In this document: positions 53,134 to 61,298 of the stretch, piece after piece
Numbering within the stretch: position 1 is the stretch's first letter
How the letters are laid out: each line of letters opens with the position of its first letter
The notes under the pieces: generated by a model
The model's input: the letters and a program-made list of their open reading frames with translations, nothing else
What the model was told of the DNA's origin: nothing
Databases searched by the model: none
Source of the DNA: Streptomyces sp. NRRL S-646
GTDB lineage: Bacteria > Actinomycetota > Actinomycetes > Streptomycetales > Streptomycetaceae
Length of the DNA: 64,000 bases
Assembly: GCF_000720765.1 (NCBI RefSeq)
Contig: NZ_JODC01000010.1
Location: 248,001-312,000, forward strand
Reading direction: 5' to 3'
Translations under genes and position numbers: made by a program

Positions 53134-54099
53134 CTATTTTTTCGGCCGCCGGGTGCCGGTGACGGCGGTGTTGTGTGTGCTGCGGCTGCGCAGGGCGACG
53201 AAGCAGCGGCCGCCGGCTGTCCACTGGTCGGCGGCATGCCAGCCCGCGCGGCGCGCGTGCCGCAGCAGGGCCGGCGTGCCGAGCCGGGCCCACGGGAAGG
53301 GGCTGCCGGCGGCGCCTCGCGCGTCGGTGACATGCACCCGGACCCGCTCGTCGACGTCCGGGTCCGGGACCGTCTCGGCGATCAACAGGCCGCCGGGGGC
53401 GAGTAGTTGGGCCATGCGGTCGAGCAGGGTGCGCGGGTCGCCGCCGATGCCGACATTGCCGTCGAGCAGGAGTGCGGTCCCCCACCGGCCCTCGGCGGGC
53501 AGCGGCTCGAAGGCGGAGCGGCGCAGCGCCTGTCCGCCGAGGGCGACCGTCCGGGCGACGGCCGCCTCACTCACGTCGATACCGAGTACCGGCAGCCCCC
53601 GCGCGCCCAGGGCGACGACCAGCCGCCCGGGCCCGCACCCCACGTCGAGCACGGCGCCCTCACACCGCCGCAGCACCTCCAGATCGACGGCATCGGCCTC
53701 CGCACACCACCGCTCGACCTCCAGCAGTAGCAGCCAGCCGTCGGCACGGCGCAGGAACAGCGGGCCGCGGCCGGTCCGCAGGGCGTAGGCATAAGGGTCG
53801 GCGGACCAGGTGCCGTCGTCCGCGGGGGCGAGTGGCGCCGGAGGGACGGCGCCGGGGCGCCGGCGGACTGTGGAGGGGCCCGGTGCGTGACGCAACGGGG
53901 CGTCGATGCCGGAGCTGTCGGCCTCCGCGGCCGGGCTTCGGAGGGCCATGGGGCCGCTCGCTGCGTCGGCGTCGGCGCCTGCGTTCGGCGGTCGCGTCTC
54001 CGATGGGGAGCCGGCCGTCTGCTGGGCCGGTCGGGAGTGTGCTGTGCCGGTGCCCGGCTGGCGTCCGATCCGTGTCGTCAGCTCTGGGGCGCCGCTCAT
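53134..54099 (-). CDS. Class I SAM-dependent methyltransferase
   Basis: A 321-residue protein. The SAM motif AVLDVGCGPGRLVVALGARG lies near residue 175, motif II around LLLDGNVGIGGD and post-motif ALLAPGGLLIAETVPDPDVD. The first ~90 residues are Pro/Ala/Ser-rich and probably disordered. ATG 54099 overlaps the stop of the TIGR04282 gene (ATGA). It sits in a conserved Streptomyces set with TIGR04282, GT2 and epimerase genes, suggesting modification of a glycolipid or secondary metabolite. The last ~22 codons lie in repeat copy B. Confidence 0.85.
   Translation of the reverse strand: MSGAPELTTRIGRQPGTGTAHSRPAQQTAGSPSETRPPNAGADADAASGPMALRSPAAEADSSGIDAPLRHAPGPSTVRRRPGAVPPAPLAPADDGTWSADPYAYALRTGRGPLFLRRADGWLLLLEVERWCAEADAVDLEVLRRCEGAVLDVGCGPGRLVVALGARGLPVLGIDVSEAAVARTVALGGQALRRSAFEPLPAEGRWGTALLLDGNVGIGGDPRTLLDRMAQLLAPGGLLIAETVPDPDVDERVRVHVTDARGAAGSPFPWARLGTPALLRHARRAGWHAADQWTAGGRCFVALRSRSTHNTAVTGTRRPKK
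53165..53238. repeat. 74-bp direct repeat, copy B
   Basis: Within the 3' end of the methyltransferase gene, read antisense to copy A (52848-52921). In copy A, the minus-strand frame still spells a close relative of the methyltransferase C-terminus (DQSTAGGRCLGALRTRSTNN versus DQWTAGGRCFVALRSRSTHN), so B is the likely source. Confidence 0.8.
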
Positions 54100-54713
54100 C
54101 GGTCCGCCGCCGCGAGGTGTGCCAGCTGGGCCGCGAAGCGGCCGGTGGGTGCGGTCTTGGCGACCCGTTCGGCGTCGTGGGCCGTATCGACGTCCCGCAG
54201 GCGCGGCAGGTCCCGTACTCGAAGTCCTTCCAGCCGGGCGCGCTGGACGGCGCCCGTGTGGGGTGTCGACATCGGGACGCCGAGAAGGAGCGCCGGGTCC
54301 GGGTCGGCCAGGCCCAGGGCCCAGAAGCCGCCGTCCTCCGCGGGCCCGAAGTACGCGTCGCAGTCGGCGAAGTCCACGTTCAGCAGCTCCGGGGTCACCT
54401 GAGGCGTGTCCATGCCGATCAGGAGGGCAGGCCCTTCGCAGCCCGCGAACGCCGCGGCCAGGCGTTCGTCGAGGCCGCCCGGGCACTGCCGCACGACCTC
54501 GAAGCCGGGCGGCAGCCAGGGGCCCGGTTCACCCTCCAGCACCAGGACCCGGCGGTGGGCCGGGGCCCGTGCGACGGTGTCCAGCGTGTCCGCCAGCGCC
54601 GCTTCGGCGAGCGCGGCCGCCTCCCGAGGGGTGAAGGGCGGTGTCAGCCGGGTCTTCACCCGCCCGGGCCTCGGTTCCTTCGCGATGACCAGGAGCGTGG
54701 GCAGGGAGGTCAT
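54096..54713 (-). CDS. TIGR04282/DUF2064-family glycosyltransferase-like protein
   Basis: A 205-residue protein with LLVIAKEPRPGRVKTRLTPP at the N-terminus (nucleotide-binding arginine/lysine pattern), ALLIGMDTPQVTPELL and AEDGGFWALGL. This matches the CofC-like, nucleotidyl/glycosyltransferase-A fold family. It overlaps both neighbours by ATGA, so the three genes form one operon. Substrate unknown. Confidence 0.85.
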   Translation of the reverse strand: MTSLPTLLVIAKEPRPGRVKTRLTPPFTPREAAALAEAALADTLDTVARAPAHRRVLVLEGEPGPWLPPGFEVVRQCPGGLDERLAAAFAGCEGPALLIGMDTPQVTPELLNVDFADCDAYFGPAEDGGFWALGLADPDPALLLGVPMSTPHTGAVQRARLEGLRVRDLPRLRDVDTAHDAERVAKTAPTGRFAAQLAHLAAADR

Positions 54714-55468
54714 GGGCGGACTCCTTCGCGCACCTGCGGTTCCACCGGCGGCTCGGCCAGGACCCGGCTCATGTCCCGCACCGCCTGCCAGGTGCCGCGC
54801 CAGGTGCCGGTCACCTTGGAGGCACCCGCGCGCGGGCGGTACGGAACGTCGTACTCGGCGATCCGCCAGCCCGCGTCGGCGGCGCGCACGACCATCTGCA
54901 GGGGGTAGCCGCTGCGGCGGTCCGTGAGGTCCAGGGAAAGCAGCGGCTCCCGGCGGGCGGCCCGCAGCGGCCCCAGGTCGTGCAGCCGCAGACCTGTGCG
55001 GCGGCGCAGCAGACGCGCGAGGGCGAGGTTGCCCGCGCGGGCGTGCAGCGGCCAGGCGCCACGCGTCCGCGGCCGGCGCCGGCCCAGCACCAGGTCGGCC
55101 TCACCGGCCCGGATCCGCTTCGCGAACGGCACCAGGTCGGCCGGGTCCAGCGAGGCGTCGCAGTCGCAGAAGCAGACGACGTCCGCCGTGGCCGCCGTCA
55201 GCCCCGCATGGCAGGCGGCACCGAAGCCGCGCCGCGCCTCGTGCACGACACTCGCGCCGAGCGCGCGGGCGATGTCCGCCGAGCCGTCGGTGGAACCGTT
55301 GTCCACGACGACCGCACGCCAGCCGGGCGGGATGCGGTCCAGCACCCAGGGCAGGGCCGCGGCCTCGTCGAGGCAGGGGAGTACGACGTCCACGGACGTC
55401 GCGCCCGGTTCTCGTACGTCTCGTACGTCGGATACGTCTTTGTCGGTAGGGGGCGTCACGGCACTCAC
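54710..55468 (-). CDS. GT2 glycosyltransferase (dolichol-phosphate-mannose-synthase-like)
   Basis: A 252-residue GT-A enzyme. DVVLPCLDEAAALPWVLDRI, VVVDNGSTDGSADIA and VVCFCDCDASLDPADL (DxD-like CDCD) are seen, plus LLRRRTGLRLHDLGPLRA. No membrane helices at the C-terminus. The GTG at 55468 is the longest start; the first ~20 residues are not conserved. It is the first gene of the three-gene operon and divergent from the response regulator. Confidence 0.85.
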   Translation of the reverse strand: MSAVTPPTDKDVSDVRDVREPGATSVDVVLPCLDEAAALPWVLDRIPPGWRAVVVDNGSTDGSADIARALGASVVHEARRGFGAACHAGLTAATADVVCFCDCDASLDPADLVPFAKRIRAGEADLVLGRRRPRTRGAWPLHARAGNLALARLLRRRTGLRLHDLGPLRAARREPLLSLDLTDRRSGYPLQMVVRAADAGWRIAEYDVPYRPRAGASKVTGTWRGTWQAVRDMSRVLAEPPVEPQVREGVRP

Positions 55469-55571
55469 CCTACGAATGAGAATCGGGCAAACCGGACTTC
55501 GGCTCCTTACGAAACACGGACGTCAGGTCCGGACGGCGGCGTATGCGCGTGCGCGGTGCGAGGCTGGCTCC

Positions 55572-56312
55572 ATGGAGCAGCAGCAGTACGGACAGGGCGG
55601 CGGCGCCCGGGTGCTCGTCGTGGACGACGACCCCACCGTCGCCGAGGTCGTCACCGGGTACCTCGACCGCGCCGGGTATGTCGTGGACCGGGCCGGCGAC
55701 GGGCCCGACGCGCTCGCCCGCGCCGCCGCCCACTGGCCGGACCTCGTCGTCCTCGATCTGATGCTGCCCGGCATGGACGGCCTGGAGGTGTGCCGGCGGA
55801 TGCGGGGGCACGGACCGGTGCCGGTCATCATGCTCACCGCGCGCGGCGACGAGGACGACCGCATCCTGGGTCTGGAGGTCGGCGCCGACGACTACGTCAC
55901 CAAGCCGTTCAGCCCCCGCGAGCTGGTCCTGCGCGTCGAGTCCGTGCTGCGCCGCACCCGGCCCTCCCAGCCTTCGGGCCTGCTGCGGGCGGCCGGGCTC
56001 TGCGTCGACCCGGCGTCCCGCCGTGCCCTCAAGAACGGCGCCGAACTCGCCCTCACCATCCGGGAGTTCGACCTCCTCGCCTTCTTCCTGCGGCACCCCG
56101 GCCGGGTCTACAGCCGCGAGGACCTGATGCACGAGGTGTGGGGCTGGGACTTCGGCGACCTGTCGACCGTCACCGTCCATGTGCGACGGTTGCGCGGCAA
56201 GGTCGAGGACGACCCGGCCAGGCCCCGGCTGATCCAGACCGTGTGGGGCGTCGGCTACCGCTTCGACGGCTCCCAAGGCGCCTCTGAAGACGTCTCCCGA
56301 GCGGAGGCGTGA
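55572..56312 (+). CDS. OmpR/PhoB-family response regulator
   Basis: A 246-residue regulator: receiver RVLVVDDDPTVAEVV, phospho-Asp in VVLDLMLPGMDG, KPFSPREL, and a winged helix ending in STVTVHVRRLRGKVEDDPA. ATG 55572 is chosen; the frame upstream to 54924 overlaps the divergent GT2 gene. It overlaps the kinase region by 4 bp if the kinase begins at GTG 56309. Confidence 0.9.
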   Translation: MEQQQYGQGGGARVLVVDDDPTVAEVVTGYLDRAGYVVDRAGDGPDALARAAAHWPDLVVLDLMLPGMDGLEVCRRMRGHGPVPVIMLTARGDEDDRILGLEVGADDYVTKPFSPRELVLRVESVLRRTRPSQPSGLLRAAGLCVDPASRRALKNGAELALTIREFDLLAFFLRHPGRVYSREDLMHEVWGWDFGDLSTVTVHVRRLRGKVEDDPARPRLIQTVWGVGYRFDGSQGASEDVSRAEA

Positions 56313-56314
56313 CC

Positions 56315-57427
56315 ATGCACGACAACCTCCTCATCGCCCTGTTCGCCTTCCTCGGCGCCGCCGCGGCCGGACTGCTCGGCGCCTGTGTGCTGCTGCTGAT
56401 CCGGCGGCGTTCGCTCGCCCTGCACCTCGGTGTGGTCGCCGCCGTCGCCGTCACCGCGATGTTCGCGGGCACCCTCGCCGTCGCGCAGGCCATGTTCCTG
56501 TCCGGGCACGACCTGAAGGTCGTCACGACCGTCGTCGCGATGGCCGCCGTGGTGTCCCTGGCCACCGCCCTGCTGCTCGGCCGCTGGGTCGCCGCGCGCA
56601 GCCGCGCCCTCACCCTCGCCGCCCGCTCCTTCGGCGACGGCGGCGACTTCACCTCGCCCGTCGGTCCCGCCACCGCCGAACTCGCCGCCCTCAGCCGGGA
56701 GTTGGAGGCCACCAGCGCCAAACTCGCCGAGTCCCGGGAACGCGAACGCGCCCTGGAGTCCTCCCGCCGCGAACTGGTCGCCTGGATCTCCCACGACCTG
56801 CGCACCCCCCTTGCCGGACTGCGCGCCATGTCCGAGGCCCTGGAGGACGGCGTCGCCGCCGACCCCGGCCGCTACCTCAAACAGATCCGCACCGAGGTCG
56901 AGCGGCTCAACGACATGGTCGGCGACCTCTTCGAACTCTCCCGCATCCACGCGGGCACACTGGCGCTCAGCCCCAGCCGGATCTCCCTCTACGACCTCGT
57001 CGGCGACGCACTCGCGGGCGCCGACCCCCTGGCCCGCGAGCACGGCGTACGGCTGGTCGGCACCCGGGTCGAGCCACTACCGGTCGAGGTGGACGGCAGG
57101 GAGATGAGCCGGGTGCTGGGCAATCTGCTGGTCAACGCCATCCGGCGGACTCCGGCCGACGGCACGGTGGCGATCGCCGCGGAGCGCACGCCGGACGGTG
57201 TGGTCGTGTCCGTGACGGACGCCTGCGGCGGCATCCCGGAGGATGACCTGCCCCGCGTCTTCGACACCGGATGGCGGGGCACGCATGCCCGGACTCCCCC
57301 TGCGGGCGCGGGACTCGGCCTCGCCATCGTGCGGGGCATCGTGGAGGCGCACCAGGGACGGGCGAGCGTCCGCAACATCCCGGGCGGCTGCCGGTTCGAG
57401 GTGACCCTGCCGGTCGCGGAGGCGTGA
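56315..57427 (+). CDS. Sensor histidine kinase
   Basis: A 370-residue kinase with two N-terminal membrane helices (ALFAFLGAAAAGLLGACVLL; LGVVAAVAVTAMFAGTLAV) and a third around residue 72-90, a HAMP-like stretch, the H-box LVAWISHDLRTPLAGL, N-box LLVNAIRR, and G-boxes (DACGGIPEDDLPRVF; GAGLGLAIVRGIVEAH). ATG 56315 has GGAGG 7 bp upstream; GTG 56309 is too close to it. Little extracytoplasmic domain, so it may sense the membrane. Partner is the regulator just upstream. Confidence 0.9.
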   Translation: MHDNLLIALFAFLGAAAAGLLGACVLLLIRRRSLALHLGVVAAVAVTAMFAGTLAVAQAMFLSGHDLKVVTTVVAMAAVVSLATALLLGRWVAARSRALTLAARSFGDGGDFTSPVGPATAELAALSRELEATSAKLAESRERERALESSRRELVAWISHDLRTPLAGLRAMSEALEDGVAADPGRYLKQIRTEVERLNDMVGDLFELSRIHAGTLALSPSRISLYDLVGDALAGADPLAREHGVRLVGTRVEPLPVEVDGREMSRVLGNLLVNAIRRTPADGTVAIAAERTPDGVVVSVTDACGGIPEDDLPRVFDTGWRGTHARTPPAGAGLGLAIVRGIVEAHQGRASVRNIPGGCRFEVTLPVAEA

Positions 57428-57431
57428 AAGG

Positions 57432-57737
57432 TCACCTTTCGGGGCGGCACTCGATGTCGGTCGGCGACACGCTGCGGCAGGTGAGCCCGCTCCCGGGGCC
57501 GATGGCATGCGAGAGGAGCGGTGCGATGAGCTTCTCGCAGGACGGACCCGCGCCGTCCTCGGAGTCCTCGCTCGCGTGCTTGCAGGCCCTGTCGATGACT
57601 TCGCTGCTGTCGATCTTCTCGCCGGGCGGCGGCGTGTCCGCGAACGCCGACGGGGCGAGGAGGAACACGCCGGCCACCGGTGCGGTGAGCAGTGCGGCGA
57701 TCCGGGTGCGGGAGGGCTTGAGAGTACGCCGGAGCAT
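57432..57737 (-). CDS. Small secreted four-cysteine protein
   Basis: A 101-residue protein with a clear signal peptide (TRIAALLTAPVAGVFLLAPS then AFA-DTPPP). The mature ~67 residues carry Cys in RACKHA, PSCEKL, LTCRS and IECRP, enough for two disulfides. ATG 57737 follows AAAGGA. It converges on the kinase gene with 4 bp between stop codons. No family recognised. Confidence 0.75.
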   Translation of the reverse strand: MLRRTLKPSRTRIAALLTAPVAGVFLLAPSAFADTPPPGEKIDSSEVIDRACKHASEDSEDGAGPSCEKLIAPLLSHAIGPGSGLTCRSVSPTDIECRPER

Positions 57738-57860
57738 TCTGCGGTCCTTTCAACTGATTTGTGCCGAACAGCGCCATGATCGACGACAACGACGTCGTCC
57801 AGGCGTGGACACGCTCAGTGCGTCCGCGTGAACTCCGGCATCCCCGGCGGCCCCGTTTGT

Positions 57861-57905
57861 GGTGGTGCTGCCCGCTGCCGCTTCGTGAATGCGGGCAGCA
57901 CCACC
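57861..57905. terminator. Strong 15-bp hairpin downstream of the epimerase gene
   Basis: GGTGGTGCTGCCCGC (57861-57875) and its exact reverse complement (57891-57905) around a 15-nt loop, 27 bp past the epimerase stop. Placed to end minus-strand transcripts and to insulate the small secreted gene. The rest of 57738-57931 holds no gene. Confidence 0.7.
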
Positions 57906-57931
57906 GGTCCATCGGGGGGTCCGTCCAGGGC

Positions 57932-58933
57932 CTACGTGTCACGCATTCCGGCCCGCGCGAACTCCCGCATGCCCTCCTCGAAGCCCACCTCGGCCTTCCA
58001 GCCCAGCTCGGCCCGCAGCCGCGCCGAGTCCGCCGTGATGTGCCGTACGTCGCCCAGCCGGTACTCCCCGGTGACGACCGGCTCCGGGCCGCCGTACGCC
58101 GCGGCCAGCGCACGGGCCATCTCGCCGACCGTGTGCACCTCGCCGCTGCCCGTGTTGTACGCGGTCAGAGCCCCCTCGCGGGAACCCGCCTCCAGTGCCG
58201 CCACGTTGGCCGCGGCCACGTCCCGCACATGCACGAAGTCCCGCCGCTGACGGCCGTCCTCGAAGACCCGCGGGGACTCGCCGCGGGCCAGCGCCGAGCG
58301 GAAGAAGGAGGCGACGCCCGCGTACGGGGTGTCGCGGGGCATCCCCGGCCCGTACACGTTGTGGTAGCGCAGCGACACCGCCGAACCGCCCGTGGCGCGT
58401 GCCCACGCCGCCGCCAGATGCTCCTGGGTGAGCTTGGTCGTCGCGTACACATTGCGCGGGTCGACCGGGGCGTCCTCCACGACCAGGCCGGGCGACAGTT
58501 CGGCGCCGCACACCGGGCACGGCGGTTCGAAGCGGCCCGCGTCCAGGTCGGCCACGGTGCGCGGGCCCGGCCGTACCACCCCGTGCCGCGGGCAGCCGTA
58601 CCGTCCCTCGCCGTAGACCACCATCGACCCGGCGAGCACAAGCCGCCGTACGCCCGCCTCGGCCATGGCGGTGAGCAGGACGGCGGTGCCGAGGTCGTTG
58701 TGGGAGACGTAGTCGGCCGCGTCCGCGAAGCCGGTGCCGAGCCCGACCATCGCCGCCTGGTGGCACACGGCATCGACACCGGTGAGGGCGCGGCGGGCGG
58801 CCGTGGGGCTGCGTACGTCCGAGGCGGGATCGGCCCGGACGTCGTACACGACGGGCTCGTGCCCGTGTGCCTCCAGTGCCCGCACGACTTGGGACCCGAT
58901 GAACCCGGCACCGCCGGTGACCAGTACTCGCAT
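57932..58933 (-). CDS. NAD-dependent sugar epimerase/dehydratase with Cys-rich insert
   Basis: A 333-residue SDR enzyme: MRVLVTGGAGFIGSQVV (NAD loop), the YATTK catalytic motif near residue 165, and RDFVHVRDVAAANVAAL. Between strands 5 and 6 there is an insert with GCPRHG and PPCPVCGAE, a likely zinc knuckle not found in plain GalE. It belongs to the nucleotide-sugar work suggested by the GT2 and TIGR04282 genes. Substrate unknown. Confidence 0.88.
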   Translation of the reverse strand: MRVLVTGGAGFIGSQVVRALEAHGHEPVVYDVRADPASDVRSPTAARRALTGVDAVCHQAAMVGLGTGFADAADYVSHNDLGTAVLLTAMAEAGVRRLVLAGSMVVYGEGRYGCPRHGVVRPGPRTVADLDAGRFEPPCPVCGAELSPGLVVEDAPVDPRNVYATTKLTQEHLAAAWARATGGSAVSLRYHNVYGPGMPRDTPYAGVASFFRSALARGESPRVFEDGRQRRDFVHVRDVAAANVAALEAGSREGALTAYNTGSGEVHTVGEMARALAAAYGGPEPVVTGEYRLGDVRHITADSARLRAELGWKAEVGFEEGMREFARAGMRDT

Positions 58934-59020
58934 GCGGCCACGCTAGGGCCGTGAACAGGCGGGACACGTGGGCCGCGCCCGGGACGTCACGGGTCCGTAA
59001 GACCTCCGCGCCCCCCGCAG

Positions 59021-60460
59021 CTAGCCGCGCGCCGGCAGTGACACCGTGAACACCGTCGACCCCGGTTCACTGCGCAGCTCGATCGTGCCGCCGTGGGCGC
59101 GGACCAGGGAACGGGCGACCGACAGCCCGAGCCCGCTGCCGCCGCGGTCCCGGGTGCGGGCCTTGTCGACGCGGTAGAAGCGGTCGAAGACCCGCTCCTG
59201 GTCGGCGGCCGGAATGCCGGGGCCGGCGTCCTCGACCCGTACGACGGCCTGGTCTCCGGCCACCTCGACCGCCATCGACACCGGCGTACCGGCCGGCGTG
59301 TGCACGGCCGCGTTGGTGAGCAGGTTGTCCAGGACCTGGCGGATGCGGTGCGGGTCCAGACGCAGCTTCAGCGAGGGCGGGCCTGACGTCACCTTCAGGG
59401 GGCGCTGCGGATGGCTCGCCCGGAAAGCCGCGGCCGCCTCGTCCACCAGCTCCACCAGATCCGTGTCCTGCATCCGCAGCGGCGCGTCCACCTCCGCCGC
59501 GTCCAGGCGCGCGAGCAGCAGCAGATCGTCCAGCAGAACGCCCATCCGGGCCGCCTCGGCGCGCAGCCGGGCCAGGTGCTTGTCCCGTTCCTCGGGGGCG
59601 TTGGCGGCGGCGTACTGGAAGAGGTCCGCGTAGCCCCGTACGGACATCAGGGGCGTGCGCAGCTCGTGCGAGGCGTCCGCGACGAAACGGCGCAGGCGTT
59701 GTTCCGCCTCCGCGCGGACCGCGAGGGAGTCGTCGATGTGCTCCAGCATGGTGTTGAAGGCGGTGCGCAGCTCCTCGACCTCCGGGCCGCCGCCCCGCTT
59801 GTCGGCGCGCAGCGGCAGCCGGGCCGCCGACTCGGTGAAGTCGTGGGAGGCGATGCCGTGGGCGGTGTGGGCCATGTCGCTCAGCGGGTTCAGGCCCCGC
59901 CGCAGCATCCGCCGGCCCGCCAGCACCAGCGCCAGCAGGGCCAGCCCGAAGGCGACCACCTGGACCGTGACCAGCCGCCGTACCGTGTCGTCGATGTCGT
60001 CCGTCGGAGCCCCGCTGACCAGGATCAGGCCGGGCTTGACCTCGCAGCTGCGCAGCCGGTACTCGCCCTGGCCCGCGATGTCCTCGGTGCGCAGCACCTC
60101 CGTGTCCGCGGAGATCTGCGCCTTGGCCACGGCGGTGAGGCCGGCGACGTCCTTGGGCAGGTCGCTCGGCTCCTCTGGCTTGCGGAGCACGGGGGAGCCG
60201 TGCGACACGTCGTACACCGCGTAGTACCAGCCCCAGTACTTCTTGCCCGCGAGCGTGCCGGTCTCCGCGATGCTCCTGGACTGCGCGACCTGGGCGAGCC
60301 CCAGCTGGTCGTCGAGCTGGTTCGACAGGTAGTCCCGCATATACGTCGTCAGGGCCGTGCCGACGACGGCGAACACCACAAGCGCCAGCACCCCGAGTCC
60401 CAGCGCCAGCCGGGTGCCGAGCCGCAGCCTCCGGTACGACTGCAGGAACCGGCGGATCAC
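59021..60460 (-). CDS. Sensor histidine kinase with extracytoplasmic domain
   Basis: A 479-residue kinase: helix LALGLGVLALVVFAVVGTAL, an extracytoplasmic domain of ~130 residues, helix VVAFGLALLALVLAGRRML, HAMP, H-box RRFVADASHELRTPLMSVRG, N-box LDNLLTNAAVH, and G-boxes (DAGPGIPAADQERVFDRFYR; GGSGLGLSVARSLV). GTG 60460 overlaps the regulator stop (GTGA); the frame to 60598 is rejected. The extracytoplasmic part is the probable stimulus sensor. Confidence 0.92.
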   Translation of the reverse strand: MIRRFLQSYRRLRLGTRLALGLGVLALVVFAVVGTALTTYMRDYLSNQLDDQLGLAQVAQSRSIAETGTLAGKKYWGWYYAVYDVSHGSPVLRKPEEPSDLPKDVAGLTAVAKAQISADTEVLRTEDIAGQGEYRLRSCEVKPGLILVSGAPTDDIDDTVRRLVTVQVVAFGLALLALVLAGRRMLRRGLNPLSDMAHTAHGIASHDFTESAARLPLRADKRGGGPEVEELRTAFNTMLEHIDDSLAVRAEAEQRLRRFVADASHELRTPLMSVRGYADLFQYAAANAPEERDKHLARLRAEAARMGVLLDDLLLLARLDAAEVDAPLRMQDTDLVELVDEAAAAFRASHPQRPLKVTSGPPSLKLRLDPHRIRQVLDNLLTNAAVHTPAGTPVSMAVEVAGDQAVVRVEDAGPGIPAADQERVFDRFYRVDKARTRDRGGSGLGLSVARSLVRAHGGTIELRSEPGSTVFTVSLPARG

Positions 60461-61146
60461 TCGGCCGCCTGCCGGATCACGTACCCGAAGCCCCGTACCG
60501 TCTGGATCAGCGGCTCCCCCGTGTCGTCGAGCTTGCGGCGCAGCCGGCTGACGACCAGCTCGACGACGTTCGAGCGGCCCCCGAAGCCGTACTCCCACAC
60601 ATGGTCGAGGATCTGCGCCTTGGTCATCACGGTCGGCGACTTGCGCATCAGGAAGCGCAGCACCTCGTACTCGGTGGGGGTGAGCGTGAGCAGCTTGTCG
60701 GCGCGCCGCACCTCACGGGTGTCCTCGTCCATCGTCAGGTCCGCGACCTGGAGGACGGACCGCTGGAAACCGGGTCCGGCGCTGCGCCGCAGCACCGTGC
60801 GCAGCCGGGCCATCAGCTCCTCCACCGCGAACGGCTTGACCAGGTAGTCGTCACCGCCCCGGGTCAGGCCCGCCACCCGGTCGGCGACGCCGTCCCGAGC
60901 GGTCAGGAACACCACGGGCACCATCGTGCCCGAGCCGCGCAGCCGGTCCAGGACGCCGAAGCCGTCCACGTCGGGCAGCATCAGGTCGAGCACCACTATG
61001 TCCGGGCGGAACTCCCCGGCCAGCCGCAGCGCCTCCTCACCGGAGTTCGCGGTGACCGCGTCCCAGCCCTCGTAACGGGCCACGGTCGCGACGAGATCGG
61101 CGATGGGCGGGTCGTCGTCCACGACCAGGAGGCGTACTTTTTCCAC
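60457..61146 (-). CDS. OmpR/PhoB-family response regulator
   Basis: A 229-residue regulator: RLLVVDDDPPIADLVATVAR, VVLDLMLPDVDGFG with the phospho-Asp, GGDDYLVKPFAVEELMAR, and a winged helix ending GGRSNVVELVVSRLRRKLDD. GTG 61146 lies just before the first strand; longer starts exist to 61284 but have no better ribosome site. It is divergent from the ferric-reductase-like operon and may control it. Confidence 0.9.
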   Translation of the reverse strand: MEKVRLLVVDDDPPIADLVATVARYEGWDAVTANSGEEALRLAGEFRPDIVVLDLMLPDVDGFGVLDRLRGSGTMVPVVFLTARDGVADRVAGLTRGGDDYLVKPFAVEELMARLRTVLRRSAGPGFQRSVLQVADLTMDEDTREVRRADKLLTLTPTEYEVLRFLMRKSPTVMTKAQILDHVWEYGFGGRSNVVELVVSRLRRKLDDTGEPLIQTVRGFGYVIRQAAE

Positions 61147-61205
61147 CCGCTCATAGTGCGGTACGCGACCGGCCTGGCCATGTGGTCGGGCACACAGCCG
61201 GCACA

Positions 61206-61242
61206 TCGATAAGTACTTGTAAGTTGTACGACAGGTTATCGA
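61206..61242. promoter_or_regulatory. Inverted repeat in the divergent promoter region
   Basis: TCGATAAG (61206-61213) and GTTATCGA (61235-61242) are inverted with one mismatch, and AAGTACTT (61211-61218) is a palindrome. They lie between the divergent regulator and reductase operons. A possible regulator site; weak. Confidence 0.3.
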
Positions 61243-61298
61243 CAGCTCCCGCCAGCCAAGCTCGGTACCCCAGGATCCGATCAAGGAGCTGCCGTCCC

